Positions 52,901 through 61,805 of a DNA stretch of 64,000 nt are shown here, in pieces. The notes below the pieces were generated by a model. That model did not search any database, was not told where the DNA came from, and saw only the letters and a list, made by a program, of their open reading frames with translations. The DNA is from Psococerastis gibbosa. Lineage: Eukaryota; Arthropoda; Insecta; Psocodea; Psocidae. Each line of letters opens with the position of its first letter. Position 1 is the stretch's first letter. The DNA lies in assembly GCA_963971405.1 (NCBI GenBank), contig OZ020491.1, positions 31,361,019-31,425,018 on the forward strand, written 5' to 3'. A program made the translations under genes and the position numbers.

Positions 52901-53290
52901 TTACAAAGCAAGTCGTTTTCTAGCCTGAGGGATGCGTGATGTTTTGGGTGTGTCAGCAGCAGTACTCAGTGGATATTGGCTGTTGGGAAGTTCATCATCA
53001 ACGGGTAGTGGCGGTGGTGAATCGGGTATGGTGTCTGGCTCCACCTTGGTAAGTTTGACAGCAGGAGCGGCATTTTCTTTACCGCTGTCATCCGTGCACT
53101 CGCGTTTCTTCGACTTCAGTGTATCACCAGTTTCTTCAAAAGACGTGACCCATTGATGGATCATGCGGGAAGTTGGCAGTACTTTTGTATTGAAAAGATT
53201 TTGATAGCAAGCACGTACATGTTGAATGGAGCGTGTCTCGTAATAGGTGCGCACGCAAAAGGCCCGTTGGGGAGCACTGAATTCGTCCAT
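52901..53290 (-). CDS. HTH DNA-binding-like protein of the Polinton
   Basis: Start at ATG 53290 ('MDEFSAPQRAFCVRTYYETR'). Residues about 5-60 form a helix-turn-helix pattern with 'SRMIHQWVTSFEETGDT', as in transposase-front HTH domains. The C-terminus is acidic/Pro-rich, with 'PDTIPDSPPPLP'. It may regulate element transcription or bind termini. The copy is intact; three other copies in the window are broken. Confidence 0.6.
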   Translation of the reverse strand: MDEFSAPQRAFCVRTYYETRSIQHVRACYQNLFNTKVLPTSRMIHQWVTSFEETGDTLKSKKRECTDDSGKENAAPAVKLTKVEPDTIPDSPPPLPVDDELPNSQYPLSTAADTPKTSRIPQARKRLAL

Positions 53291-53323
53291 GGTTGAGACA
53301 AGACTGAAGCGGCTGTGCAATGG

Positions 53324-53650
53324 TTACTGGTATTTATTGCGTAGCTCAGCTTGGCAGTGTCTACAATTTATACGGAGAGGGCGTGGAGCATCCGGTACAT
53401 CTCTATCCACACTGGAATCATACCATGGGTGTTCAAAGCATGTGACATAATTGCGTAGCTGTTTTTGTCGGTCAGTGGTAAAGCTTAGGAAAACACTGTC
53501 GATGCGGGAACGTGCTGCCTGTTCCAAAAACCACACGGGAAGCACATTAAGAGAGGCGATATCCATAGATTCGAGACACTTGTTTTTCATTTAGAACATT
53601 TTGATAGCGTTCAACACTTTGGTTGCTTCGACATCCGCACTAGAAGACAT
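53324..53650 (-). pseudogene. Zinc-binding small protein with one in-frame stop
   Basis: From ATG 53650 the frame runs 'KVLNAIKMF', TAA (53591-53593), then 'MKNKCLESMD' through 'CFEHPWYD' and 'RPLRINCRHCQAEL' to 53324. In the paralogues the residue at the stop is Tyr (FYARNKC, FYERNKC), so a single Tyr-to-stop change explains it. Zinc ligands are intact. Confidence 0.6.
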
Positions 53651-53652
53651 GG

Positions 53653-54372
53653 TTACAACGACTGAGCGATACCGACGACGGGTTCCTTTTCTCCCACAAT
53701 CACCTCACACCAGAATTGTAGGTAGTCAGTAGGCGGTTGTATGCGGAGAGTTTTTAGCCGGTCCAGACAATTGGTGTATTGGTAAAGATATTCCCTCGTG
53801 CTGAATGGTAAAAACTGAGTATTGTCACCCAAAACAGTTACAGTAGATAATGGACATTCCTTTTTGAGAAAAGCAATGCGGTTGCGATCAAAAATTATAA
53901 ACTCATTTAGCCAGGTAGCATTAGACAGACAATTGCGAAACGCGCACTCCTTATCCAATTTATTAAAATGAAATACACAGCTTAATACGGGTTTGAAGTG
54001 CTTAATACAGTGAAAAATATTTAAATCTATAACAGTTAAATGCGACAACCTTTGTTTTAAAAATTTACATTTCTCGTCCCCTTTTACAAAAACATATGAA
54101 GCATCCATAGTAATTTCTCGTAAAAGCGTGTCGAGATAATCATAGCAAATATCTCCATATTCTAATGGAATCCCATGATAATTCCTCTCGAGATAGGTAT
54201 TGCTACGACCAGAAACATAATCATCAGTAAAATTTTTCGGTTTAGCAAAAAACCAATTTTGACAAGAGTTAAGTCTGAATACAGATAATTCTTTCACTAT
54301 ATATGTAGTCTGCTTATCCAACACTGAGAGAAAGTCAATCACGCACACGTTATAGGGCAATTTTGAAGCCAT
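53653..54372 (-). CDS. Nuclease-like Polinton-associated protein
   Basis: I choose Met 54372 ('MASKLPYNVCVIDFLSVLD'), which overlaps the 3' end of the upstream gene by 23 bp, the same overlap as in the pair 61806/62491. Features: 'TTYIVKELSVF', 'NWFFAKP', 'NYHGIPLEYGDICYDYLD', 'VFVKGDEKCKFLKQRL', 'VIDLNIFHC'. About 240 residues, intact. The family is uncharacterised as far as I know; the RNase-H-like suggestion comes from the acidic strand positions. Confidence 0.55.
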   Translation of the reverse strand: MASKLPYNVCVIDFLSVLDKQTTYIVKELSVFRLNSCQNWFFAKPKNFTDDYVSGRSNTYLERNYHGIPLEYGDICYDYLDTLLREITMDASYVFVKGDEKCKFLKQRLSHLTVIDLNIFHCIKHFKPVLSCVFHFNKLDKECAFRNCLSNATWLNEFIIFDRNRIAFLKKECPLSTVTVLGDNTQFLPFSTREYLYQYTNCLDRLKTLRIQPPTDYLQFWCEVIVGEKEPVVGIAQSL

Positions 54373-54925
54373 GATGTTCGAGTTCATAGTACAGCCTGTA
54401 TGCCAAATATTTTGGTAGAACGTCGCTATTAGATGTGGCGTACGAATCGGCTGCAGAGAGACCCTCGTCAACCAGTAGCTTTATATATTGCAGGTAGATG
54501 GTGCTATTAGTATGATATGTATTTACCGTAAAGTCTAATGCAGATGTAATAGCGTCCAGCGTTAACCACTCTTCTTTTGAAAATGTTATAGTTGTCTTAC
54601 TCAACTTTTCACGCAAAACAACTTTATCGTTTGCACAACTAATGGATAATTGTTCAATAACGTTAAGGGTGGATTTACCGTTATTGCGAAGCACTTCGGA
54701 AATACTTGGGAGGTGAATACGGAGACTATTATATTCAGCAAAGTCTTTTAAAGTTATAACAGAACTATTAGAAAACATGCGGATTACCAAAGTAAAGTAA
54801 TTGAATTGCACATTATACACAAACGCGACACGTACCGACTTTGAACAGCGAGTATTAAGGAAATAGGTAACTTCAAGCAAACCACTCGAGTAAATAGGTT
54901 GTTGACTGTCGTTTGACGCGCACAT
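54350..54925 (-). CDS. U3-family protein upstream of the nuclease-like gene
   Basis: Intact ORF; the family match with 2958-3470 begins at 'VQFNYFTLVIRMFSNSSVI', so the first 45 codons may be untranslated. 'FSKEEWLTLDAITSALDF' and 'IYLQYIKLLVDEGL' follow. No domain recognised. The short overlap with the next gene suggests coupled expression. Confidence 0.5.
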   Translation of the reverse strand: MCASNDSQQPIYSSGLLEVTYFLNTRCSKSVRVAFVYNVQFNYFTLVIRMFSNSSVITLKDFAEYNSLRIHLPSISEVLRNNGKSTLNVIEQLSISCANDKVVLREKLSKTTITFSKEEWLTLDAITSALDFTVNTYHTNSTIYLQYIKLLVDEGLSAADSYATSNSDVLPKYLAYRLYYELEHHGFKIAL

Positions 54926-55037
54926 GACTGTTAAATATGAGGTAAGAGTTGTGAAACATATACTCTATAATGTGGAGTAGAGGGGGGAAACCCACCAATG
55001 AGAAACGACATTTGTTAGTGGTGGGGAGGCATCGGGT

Positions 55038-55395
55038 TCAAAGACTTTAGTTGCGCAGGTGGCGGGCGAGTCAGGTTTCGCGGTGATAAAAAACGAGAGG
55101 TCAGCACCCGACATTTGTTGGAGTGGGTTTTTCCAAAGAGCGGGGTCAAAGACTTTAGTTGGGCAGGTGGCGGGCGAGTCAGGTTTCGCGGTGATAAAAA
55201 AAAAACGAGAGGTCAGCACCCGACATTTGATGGAGTGGGTTTTTCCAAAGAGCGGGGTCAAAGACTTTAGTTGGGCAGGTGGCGAGTCAGGTTTTAACTT
55301 GCAGCGACGATAAAAGAAGGGGAGGTGAGTAACCGACAGTTGTTGCGCAACACGGTTGGAGGGGGTTTTCCAAAGAGCGGGGTCAAAGACATGTA
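55038..55395. repeat. Tandem repeats next to the protease gene
   Basis: TCAAAGACTTTAGTT-type units start at 55038, 55146, 55258 and 55383 (spacings 108, 112, 125). Each contains 'GGCGAGTCAGG' and 'GTTTTTCCAAAGAGCGGGG' or variants. The open frames through it are artefacts. Confidence 0.8.
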
Positions 55396-55405
55396 TTGCG
55401 CAACA

Positions 55406-55918
55406 TTATTCAGGTTTGAACTTGTTGTGTGCTGTTCGAAGTCGGTACAGCCTACAATAGTATCCCTCTTTCGCTTTATTACATTTTCGAGCAAACAATT
55501 TACATACAAGTGCATCATTCTGCAAGGTATTAGTTGTAAACATTTTTAAAAAAGTGGAAAACGGTTTACCCTCGGTTAATACTATACATAAGACACAACA
55601 ATAATGACCACATACATCTGTAAGGGGACTTTGTAGAGGTTGTCGGTTCCATTTCCACTTACCCAAACTGTAACGATTCAAATACTTTTTAAAGGCAACA
55701 AACTTTGGTTGGCGACCATAGCTATCGAAATAATAACTTGTAGTTACGTTTGAAAAATAAAAAGCAATCCAATGCGAGCCCGGTTTCTCCGATCTATCCA
55801 AATTAACAACTAAAAAACATGGGAATCGCGTCAGTTTAGGTAAATTATTGCGGGGATAGCAACCGTGATAAAATGGTTTATAACGTGAGAGGCAACCTTC
55901 AATCTCACGTGTATTCAT
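55406..55918 (-). CDS. Adenain-like cysteine protease
   Basis: 170 residues. The catalytic residues are visible in the expected order: His in 'GSHWIAFYF', Asp in 'YYFDSYG', Gln in 'RQPLQSPLTDVCGHYC' and Cys in 'CGHYC'. This is the maturation protease of Polintons and adenoviruses, which cleaves capsid precursors. The start (ATG 55918) overlaps the capsid stop by 4 bp, so the two are coupled. Length is slightly short of adenovirus protease but typical for Polintons. Confidence 0.85.
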   Translation of the reverse strand: MNTREIEGCLSRYKPFYHGCYPRNNLPKLTRFPCFLVVNLDRSEKPGSHWIAFYFSNVTTSYYFDSYGRQPKFVAFKKYLNRYSLGKWKWNRQPLQSPLTDVCGHYCCVLCIVLTEGKPFSTFLKMFTTNTLQNDALVCKLFARKCNKAKEGYYCRLYRLRTAHNKFKPE

Positions 55919-57219
55919 TTTAGCATAGTTACATGCCCTACACGATCCAGCTCAATTGTCGAGTCATACGCCGCGTACACAACACAACTGATGGTTTTTT
56001 GTAAGGCATTGGCAAAGCGTAGTTCTAGCGATAAAGTACCCTCCCGAGCAAAGGAGCCATGTGCTTCAGTCGCACTACCATCTGGAGTCAAGTCGAAACA
56101 AACTAACGTGTAACCACGTTGGTATAGATCGGGGGTTATAATGTTTGATATGGTACCATGCTTAATGTGGGTGTCCGTAAAGAGTGATTGGTACATACGG
56201 GCAAAACGACCTTCGGTCCAATCCGGTGTATAAGGAATATTGGGAATTAGTGTTCCGTCGAGCCGTAACGCTAGATAATTAACGTTAAAATGCTGAAACC
56301 AAAGCGGATTAGTGGTTTTAGTCCCACTGTATGCCTCATTATCGATAAAGCCGATTACGAGATGCTTTGGCACGTCCCCAGACGTTAAATTGTCAATACT
56401 GAGACTTGTCTCGTTCGAGGGAATAGTATGTGTTCTCAAGTCTACGCGTGTAATGGGATATTTTATATTATGTCCGGCTGCGAGCGTTGCGGCGTGGCTT
56501 GTTAAAACAGAAGGTGAGGGGGTGACTTGCTTAATGTGTAATTCAGCATGAGTGATTTCAAATTTCATTTTCGAATCAGGGTCGGAAGACATTAGGGTGA
56601 AATCGTTTCGAGCCCGTGTTAATCGAACTGTTAGTTCTGTCCCATATGCGAGCAAAAGGGGTACATTAAATATGTCTGCATGTAAACGCCCCATTAATTG
56701 AACCTTTTTCTCCAACGCCTTTGCACGGGTAGTGAAGCCTGTATTATCAGTACCAGTGCCACCGGCACCTTTATCCAAATAAAAGAGGGATGTAGTCAGA
56801 TGCGTGGCGACAGCGTCTGTACCATAATTAAGTAGTGATTCCAGATAACAGCGATAGGGATAATTGGAGCCATTGTAAGTGATGGTTGTCCCGTTTAATT
56901 GAATGTCAATTTGGGAGAACAGGGATTGAAGTAAGTAATTGACGGAGCCGACGCGTTCCGTCAATGATGTTGCACCACTACCAGTTGAAGACTTTTGCCC
57001 CACGAGTTGAACCTCGAGTAAAAGATAGACGCTACTCAAGTCACGATAGTGTTCCGACGAGCTGGGAATAAAAAATTCCAATTCATTATTGCTTACGGGT
57101 ACGCGACTCTTGAAAACACCAAGGGAAGATCCAGTGAGAGCTGTTTGAATGGGGCGCTCTGCAAACAGATCCAATTCACTCTTGAGGCACATGGAAGCCA
57201 TAACGTCCGTACTCGTCAA
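55915..57219 (-). CDS. Polinton major capsid protein (double jelly-roll)
   Basis: 434 residues, intact. 'LLQSLFSQIDIQLNGTTITY' with 'NYPYRCYLESLLNYG' and 'HLTTSLFYLDKG' is the strongly conserved N-terminal signature of Polinton/adintovirus double-jelly-roll capsid proteins. 'TYTLVCFDLTPD'-type strand and an Asp/Glu-rich C-terminus follow the usual order. It would form the icosahedral shell as trimers. It lies 14 bp after the penton gene and overlaps the protease gene. Confidence 0.9.
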   Translation of the reverse strand: MTSTDVMASMCLKSELDLFAERPIQTALTGSSLGVFKSRVPVSNNELEFFIPSSSEHYRDLSSVYLLLEVQLVGQKSSTGSGATSLTERVGSVNYLLQSLFSQIDIQLNGTTITYNGSNYPYRCYLESLLNYGTDAVATHLTTSLFYLDKGAGGTGTDNTGFTTRAKALEKKVQLMGRLHADIFNVPLLLAYGTELTVRLTRARNDFTLMSSDPDSKMKFEITHAELHIKQVTPSPSVLTSHAATLAAGHNIKYPITRVDLRTHTIPSNETSLSIDNLTSGDVPKHLVIGFIDNEAYSGTKTTNPLWFQHFNVNYLALRLDGTLIPNIPYTPDWTEGRFARMYQSLFTDTHIKHGTISNIITPDLYQRGYTLVCFDLTPDGSATEAHGSFAREGTLSLELRFANALQKTISCVVYAAYDSTIELDRVGHVTMLK

Positions 57220-57233
57220 CAGCTAAACAGAAA

Positions 57234-58112
57234 CTAAAAAACGCGTTTAAAATGTAACACAATTAATGTGGGCTTATCGCTTACTCTAAAATTAATATAA
57301 TCCCCATCATCATCACGAAGTTCAATATTAATTGTATCAAAACTTGTGCTGGTCAGTTTATGGTAGTACACAGGGCTAAATTCCAAATGCCCGCCTTTTC
57401 GATCTATTTCTAAAATGCGAATTGTTTTGGCAGAAACATCGCCTGCCAGCGTAGAATTAATAACATCTACATATACGTGCGCTAAAATTTTATCTTTACG
57501 ATGGATGGACAATTTGTAAAAATAATTAAGGTTATTCATGAGAAGCGTAAATGAAGTTGCTAATAATTCCATACGTATAGATCGGGTAAGGGAATACTTT
57601 TCAATTTCATCAAATAAAGCTAGCATCGAGGAGTAATCGTCAACCGCAAAACGAATTATATAATGCTTATGTCTCAAAGTATTGGTATGTGAATCGATAT
57701 TGTATGGTGGTTGAAAAGGCGTAATGTCCGTTTTTTGAGTTTTGTTTTGGATAATTCGAACACATTCATCAACCAGTAATTGTCCCAAATGATGGTTTTT
57801 TACCAAAGTAAGTATAAATGTAAACATGTGTTCGAGTGAAATGAAGTCTGTACGTGGAAAACGAATAACCTCAGTCTCACTACCGTCGGGTGATTTCAAC
57901 GTTATGCTATTTGCCCTGACATCTTCCTCGGGATTATCAATAAACTCTTTGTGGGATGCATTGTACGTTATTTCGCTCAACCCGCATACCCACTGCTCGC
58001 CCAACTCAATTCGTCTGGCTAATTTGGTTTTGTAATGTGATAGGGTATTACCTTCAAAATATTTACCCGAACTATTAGATGGTAGGTAGACGTAAAAATC
58101 ATCCGTGCTCAT
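57234..58112 (-). CDS. Polinton penton/minor capsid protein
   Basis: 292 residues, intact. It opens 'DFYVYLPSNSSGKYFEGNTLSHYKT', the characteristic start of the Polinton minor capsid family ('LPSNSS', 'NT-x-x-x-Y/F-x-x-x-L'), then 'WVCGLSEITY'. It ends 'NIELRDDDGDYINFR'. Known family role: single-jelly-roll vertex protein. It follows the pX-like gene by 2 bp and precedes the capsid. Confidence 0.85.
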   Translation of the reverse strand: MSTDDFYVYLPSNSSGKYFEGNTLSHYKTKLARRIELGEQWVCGLSEITYNASHKEFIDNPEEDVRANSITLKSPDGSETEVIRFPRTDFISLEHMFTFILTLVKNHHLGQLLVDECVRIIQNKTQKTDITPFQPPYNIDSHTNTLRHKHYIIRFAVDDYSSMLALFDEIEKYSLTRSIRMELLATSFTLLMNNLNYFYKLSIHRKDKILAHVYVDVINSTLAGDVSAKTIRILEIDRKGGHLEFSPVYYHKLTSTSFDTINIELRDDDGDYINFRVSDKPTLIVLHFKRVF

Positions 58113-58114
58113 AT

Positions 58115-58588
58115 TTACGTAAAAATATCACGATGCAATAGACTCTGTTTGCGCAATTTCTTTTTTGTCGGCTGACGCTTTTTGCTGTTGGTAGCCTTAC
58201 GCTTGCGTTTCAACTGTGACTGGCAAGGGAGTGCACGTTTCCGTTTAGGCATAGCACCTATACCCTGACCAGACATCAATTTGCTTTGCAAACGGGTTGT
58301 ACCTTCGCGGGCGCGTTCTCTTATTATTTCCATTGGTTTTTGTCCGGTACCAGCGGTACCCAAATCCGTTAAAATATTAGCACCTGTTTTTAAAGCTTCG
58401 CGACCCACAGCTTTAGCACCCGAGCTCAATATTGGTTGAAACCATTTGAAAATAGACGAGAGAAATGATCCGAATCCGCGTCCACTTTGCGCACCATAAC
58501 TACGTACATAATACGGGCCAATACTGCCGCTACCACCCCGAGCCTGATCCAAATAATACTGTGTCACTGCGTCATGTGACATGGTCAA
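58115..58588 (-). CDS. pX/pVI-like minor structural protein
   Basis: 157 residues. 'GRGFGSFLSSIFKWFQPILSSGAKAVGREALKTG' forms a small Gly-rich amphipathic module found in Polinton/adintovirus proteins compared with adenovirus pX or pVI. The C-terminus is very basic ('KRKRKATNSKKRQPTKKK'), fitting DNA condensation in the particle. Either of the first two Met codons may start it. Overlaps the chromodomain end by 4 bp. Confidence 0.7.
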   Translation of the reverse strand: MTMSHDAVTQYYLDQARGGSGSIGPYYVRSYGAQSGRGFGSFLSSIFKWFQPILSSGAKAVGREALKTGANILTDLGTAGTGQKPMEIIRERAREGTTRLQSKLMSGQGIGAMPKRKRALPCQSQLKRKRKATNSKKRQPTKKKLRKQSLLHRDIFT

Positions 58589-59681
58589 ACGTTAACTAAA
58601 GACTGGGCAGGTATCCACGAATTAAATTCCTTTCCATATTCAAGCCAGCTAACAAAGGCTTCTTTTTTCGTTCCCTTACCGCCATAACGTAAGACTTCAT
58701 CAATTTTAAATACATCACTATCTAGATTAATGTTAACTTTTTGTAACTCGCTAGAATAAAATTGACCATTAATAGGTTGTTTATTCAAATCAACTAGTAA
58801 ATATAGTGGGTATGCCAGCGATTATTAATATGTACAATTCGAAACAATTCACGACCAAATGTAGTTTCATGTTCTTTAGAAAATGCACCCGGTAATTTTC
58901 GCAGGCGAACTAAATCCCCAATTTTAAGGATGCTGTTGCCGCTGCGCGTTGCCGCCGCCGCCGCCGCCGCAGAGGCGTGGATTGCAGTCCACCGTTTTTG
59001 ATAACGCTTAAGAATCAATTTTTGTATAGATTTTGAATTTAATGCAAGAATAGGAGCAACCCCAATAGTGGCGTGTTTACGTAAATTGTAGGTATCGAGA
59101 ACTTTGTCCAGTACGTTAATGTATGTGTTTGTATTGTACTCAGTCAAATAGCGATTTATTAGCATTTTTATTGTACGTATACTACGTTCAACAACTGCTG
59201 CCTTGTTTTCGGGATTTAGAACGGTACGGAAGGAAATGTCATGTTTTTTCAAGATATCTTGAACATGTTTATTTAGAAATTCACGACCCGAGTCCGATTG
59301 GATTGTTGTGATTTTATAAGGGAATTTTCGAATAATTTTTGCCAAAGCTAAAGCAACATCTGTTCCCGTCTTCTTTTTAAGCGGAATAGCAAACAAATAC
59401 TTGGTAAACACATCAATGCACATGAGTAAATATCGATAATTTTTATTGAAACGTGCTATATTACCCAAGTCAGCTAAATCTATTTCAAATAATTCACCCA
59501 CACGTGTAATTTTGTAATAGTTGCGTGGAAATCTACGGCGAACCGGTCTGTGAAGGGTATAACTGTCTTTTGACTGTAAGAAATTGATGACATCATCTTT
59601 TCTAGTGGAATTCTTACCTGTGAGTAGATCACGTAACGAGGCAAAAGCTAATGGATCTCCAATTTTTGAATATTTATCCAT
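58585..59681 (-). pseudogene. Polinton integrase with chromodomain, one frameshift
   Basis: 59681-58794 encodes the retroviral-type core: 'LFEIDLADLG' (first Asp), 'TIQSDSGREF' (second Asp) and 'AAVVERSIRTIK' (Glu), spaced as DDE. A poly(Ala) run of GCC/GGC-type repeats lies near residue 245. After 'WHTHYIY' the frame breaks near 58795. In the next frame, 58788-58585 continues 'QPINGQFYSSELQKVN' and a chromodomain ('IDEVLRYGGKGTKKEAFVSWL'). A one-base indel thus separates core and chromodomain. It would insert the element; the chromodomain guides target choice. Compare the intact gene at 62996-63910. Confidence 0.85.
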
Positions 59682-60061
59682 TATTTGTTTCTTTTTCTAT
59701 CCGAGGTGGAAGGATACGCAAGCCACTTGGGTTGTTTCAATTTATCTTTCGGTCTTAGTACACCCGAGTAATGAATGCTTTTGTTTAGACGAGCCTTTGG
59801 TGAAAATATACTAGTATTTAATTCATCATCATCATCATCATCACCTTCTTCTCCATCTTCTTCTCCATCTTCTTCTCCTGCTTCTTCGTCACTTGTTTCC
59901 CCTTCTGATTGATTAGAGGTTGCAACTTGATGTATTGGTTGGGAACGTTTTGTAAGTCGACGTTTTTTCTTTACAATATAAGTAGAGTAGAAAGGGGGTT
60001 CCTGGGACACTTTTAGGCCACTCTTGCTTTTTACCTCCGGGCATGGGGGTTCCTGGGACAC
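59681..60061 (-). CDS. Acidic low-complexity protein upstream of the integrase
   Basis: The ORF contains 'EEAGEEDGEEDGEEGDDDDDD' and stops at the integrase ATG (ATGGATAA context at 59681). Its N-terminal part overlaps the 51-bp repeats at 59996-60098, so initiation at 60061 is doubtful; it may start further in or be the N-terminal extension of the integrase. No fold expected. Confidence 0.35.
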   Translation of the reverse strand: MSQEPPCPEVKSKSGLKVSQEPPFYSTYIVKKKRRLTKRSQPIHQVATSNQSEGETSDEEAGEEDGEEDGEEGDDDDDDELNTSIFSPKARLNKSIHYSGVLRPKDKLKQPKWLAYPSTSDRKRNK

Positions 60062-60480
60062 TTTTAGGCCACTCTTGCTTTTTACCTCCGGGCATCATTA
60101 TTGTTCTAATTGTACATTGTCAGCCTCCGGCTATCACTTATTTTATACTACTTCTATGCTAACCTTGTAGCCTATAAAACCACAACACATCATATCACAG
60201 GGGGTTTCTGGGACACTTTTAGGCCACTCTTGCTTTTTACCTCCGGGCATCATTTATGTTCTTATTGTACGTTGTCAGCCTCCGGCTATCAATTATTTTA
60301 TACTACTTATATGCTAACCTTGTAGCCTATAAAACCACAACACATCATATGACAGGGGGTTTCTGGGACACTTTTAGGCCACTCTTGCTTTCTACCTCCG
60401 GGCATCATTATTGTTCTTATTCTACGTTGTCAGCCTCCGGCTACCACTTATTTTATACTATACTTATATGCTAACCTTGT
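59996..60480. repeat. Tandem repeats upstream of the integrase
   Basis: The sequence CTGGGACACTTTTAGGCCACT begins near 60002, 60053, 60208 and 60363, giving one 51-bp and two 155-bp spacings. Each 155-bp unit also has a CCTATAAAACCAC TATA-like element and 'GTCAGCCTCCGGCTA'. It could be part of the terminal repeat or a duplicated promoter of the Polinton. Confidence 0.75.
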
Positions 60481-60483
60481 AGC

Positions 60484-60600
60484 CTTTCTTCTTCTTCTCT
60501 TCTCTTCTTCTTCTTCTTCACACAGTGTAAGGGGGTCGCCCCCTCCTGTTATCGGACATCATTCTCATTGTTTAAATAAATAAATAAATAAAGACTTTTT
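60484..60600. repeat. Simple repeats (TTC)n and (AAAT)n
   Basis: 60484-60521 is TTC-rich; 60573-60592 is TAAA-rich. They are separated by a short G/C-rich stretch. Confidence 0.8.
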
Positions 60601-60689
60601 GTTCTATTACTAAGCCAACCTAGCGGAGTTAGGGCTATAAAGCCCTCTCTTACACTCAACTAGGAAGGCCCGGGACCGCCTGCTTTACA

Positions 60690-60790
60690 TGCCCTCCGAA
60701 GCATGACCAGAAAATGTAGCAAGTGTAGGACTCGAACCAACAACCTTTCGGGTGAAAGTTGGAGTCCGTACCACCACTCTACATGTCCAT
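60690..60790 (-). repeat. tRNA-like SINE relic
   Basis: On the minus strand an A-box-like TAGAGTGGTGGTACGG, an anticodon-like CTTTCAC and a B box GGTTCGAGTCC occur in tRNA spacing. Acceptor ends do not pair well. Likely a tRNA-derived SINE rather than a gene. Confidence 0.45.
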
Positions 60791-61108
60791 TCTCATTGTT
60801 TCTTCTTCTTCTTCACGTAGCCTACATACCGTATTTCGGGCGATTTCGCCTCCGCAATGATTATTTATTTGATTTACATCATTTCATAGTCTATGATTAA
60901 GATAATCTTTCACCTTCACCATTATTATTGAAGCAATAGTATGTTTCTTTCAACCATTGGTTTTTAATAATCATTAACTAATTATAAGCTTAAAACTAGT
61001 TATGTAATTAATAAAACAAAAACAGAAATATTTAAAGAAATTATTCATATATTTACATTTCATATTATTGGTGTAGTTAACATAATACTTCAGTACATAA
61101 TGAAATCT
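60791..61108. other. Noncoding A/T-rich DNA
   Basis: No gene recognised. Confidence 0.4.
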
Positions 61109-61414
61109 TCATTCTAGGATCTGTATGTTGACACTATTTTTTCCCCTATGGCTTGGAACGATGAGATACATCTCAGCTCCTGGAGTGACTTTGCTTCCTT
61201 GAAAGGCTGACAGGTATAGTTGAGGTATAAAACACTCCACAACTTCTTTTTCCGGTCCTCGCAGTATCACTTTCACAGCTGGCCCATATTCTGTTTTGTC
61301 TATCTGCACTATTTTCAGTATTTGGTACTTAGCTCCAATCACCAGTTTTCGCATTGACATGGTGGGCCCGGCTTCTTGGTTGATGGCATTAACTTTATCA
61401 CATAGAGATGCCAT
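61109..61414 (-). CDS. OB-fold-like small protein of the right-hand Polinton
   Basis: 101 residues, intact: 'MRKLVIGAKYQILKIVQID', 'VKVILRGPEKEVVECFIPQLYL', 'YLIVPSHRGKN'. It is the clearest intronless full-length member of the family and the reference for reading the spliced copy at 12913-13469. Beta-strand alternation suggests an OB-like barrel; binding to ssDNA is conjecture. Confidence 0.6.
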   Translation of the reverse strand: MASLCDKVNAINQEAGPTMSMRKLVIGAKYQILKIVQIDKTEYGPAVKVILRGPEKEVVECFIPQLYLSAFQGSKVTPGAEMYLIVPSHRGKNSVNIQILE

Positions 61415-61805
61415 GTTCTAAGATTACACAAATTCACTTGTAAAGTTGGCGTAGTATTACTTGAATGAAGGTTTGGTCTCAACTAAGCCCCTCAACTGAG
61501 ATGAGGGTGTATATCAGGTAAAATCATGTTGTGAGGGCCACAGCCGGAGGGGGATAGTTAAGTAATTTCTCCATTGCACCATATTTGTTAATGTAGGAAT
61601 CGTTTCTTAATGTTGATCTCTCATACACATCGGTGTATTATAGGCAGCTTACAACCTTAAATCAAATGACTGATTTGTCCTTCTGTACCTAAGGCACTAC
61701 ATTTATGGTACCCCACCTAGTTCTAAATCGATTGTGTCTCATTATCTCTCTTTAATGACCATAATTAACCGGGTTGTATATGTAACATGTGTGAAATAGC
61801 ATCAG
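61415..61805. other. Divergent promoter region
   Basis: Separates the OB-like gene (minus) and U3 gene (plus). No strong motif found. Confidence 0.4.

Noticed and set aside
24600..53593. Possible reassignment of TAA to Tyr
   Set aside because: Two Tyr positions (NS1 relic and zinc protein) read TAA, but the RPB1 relic has TAA/TGA at non-Tyr sites and intact genes here end with TAA, so ordinary decay is the simpler explanation.
54965..55261. 98-codon ORF with repeated 'ITAKPDSPATC'
   Set aside because: Product of the tandem repeats at 55038-55395.
43740..60480. Terminal inverted repeats of the large Polinton
   Set aside because: I compared the 43.7-44.8 kb and 60.0-60.5 kb regions by eye and found no convincing inverted match; boundaries are left undefined.
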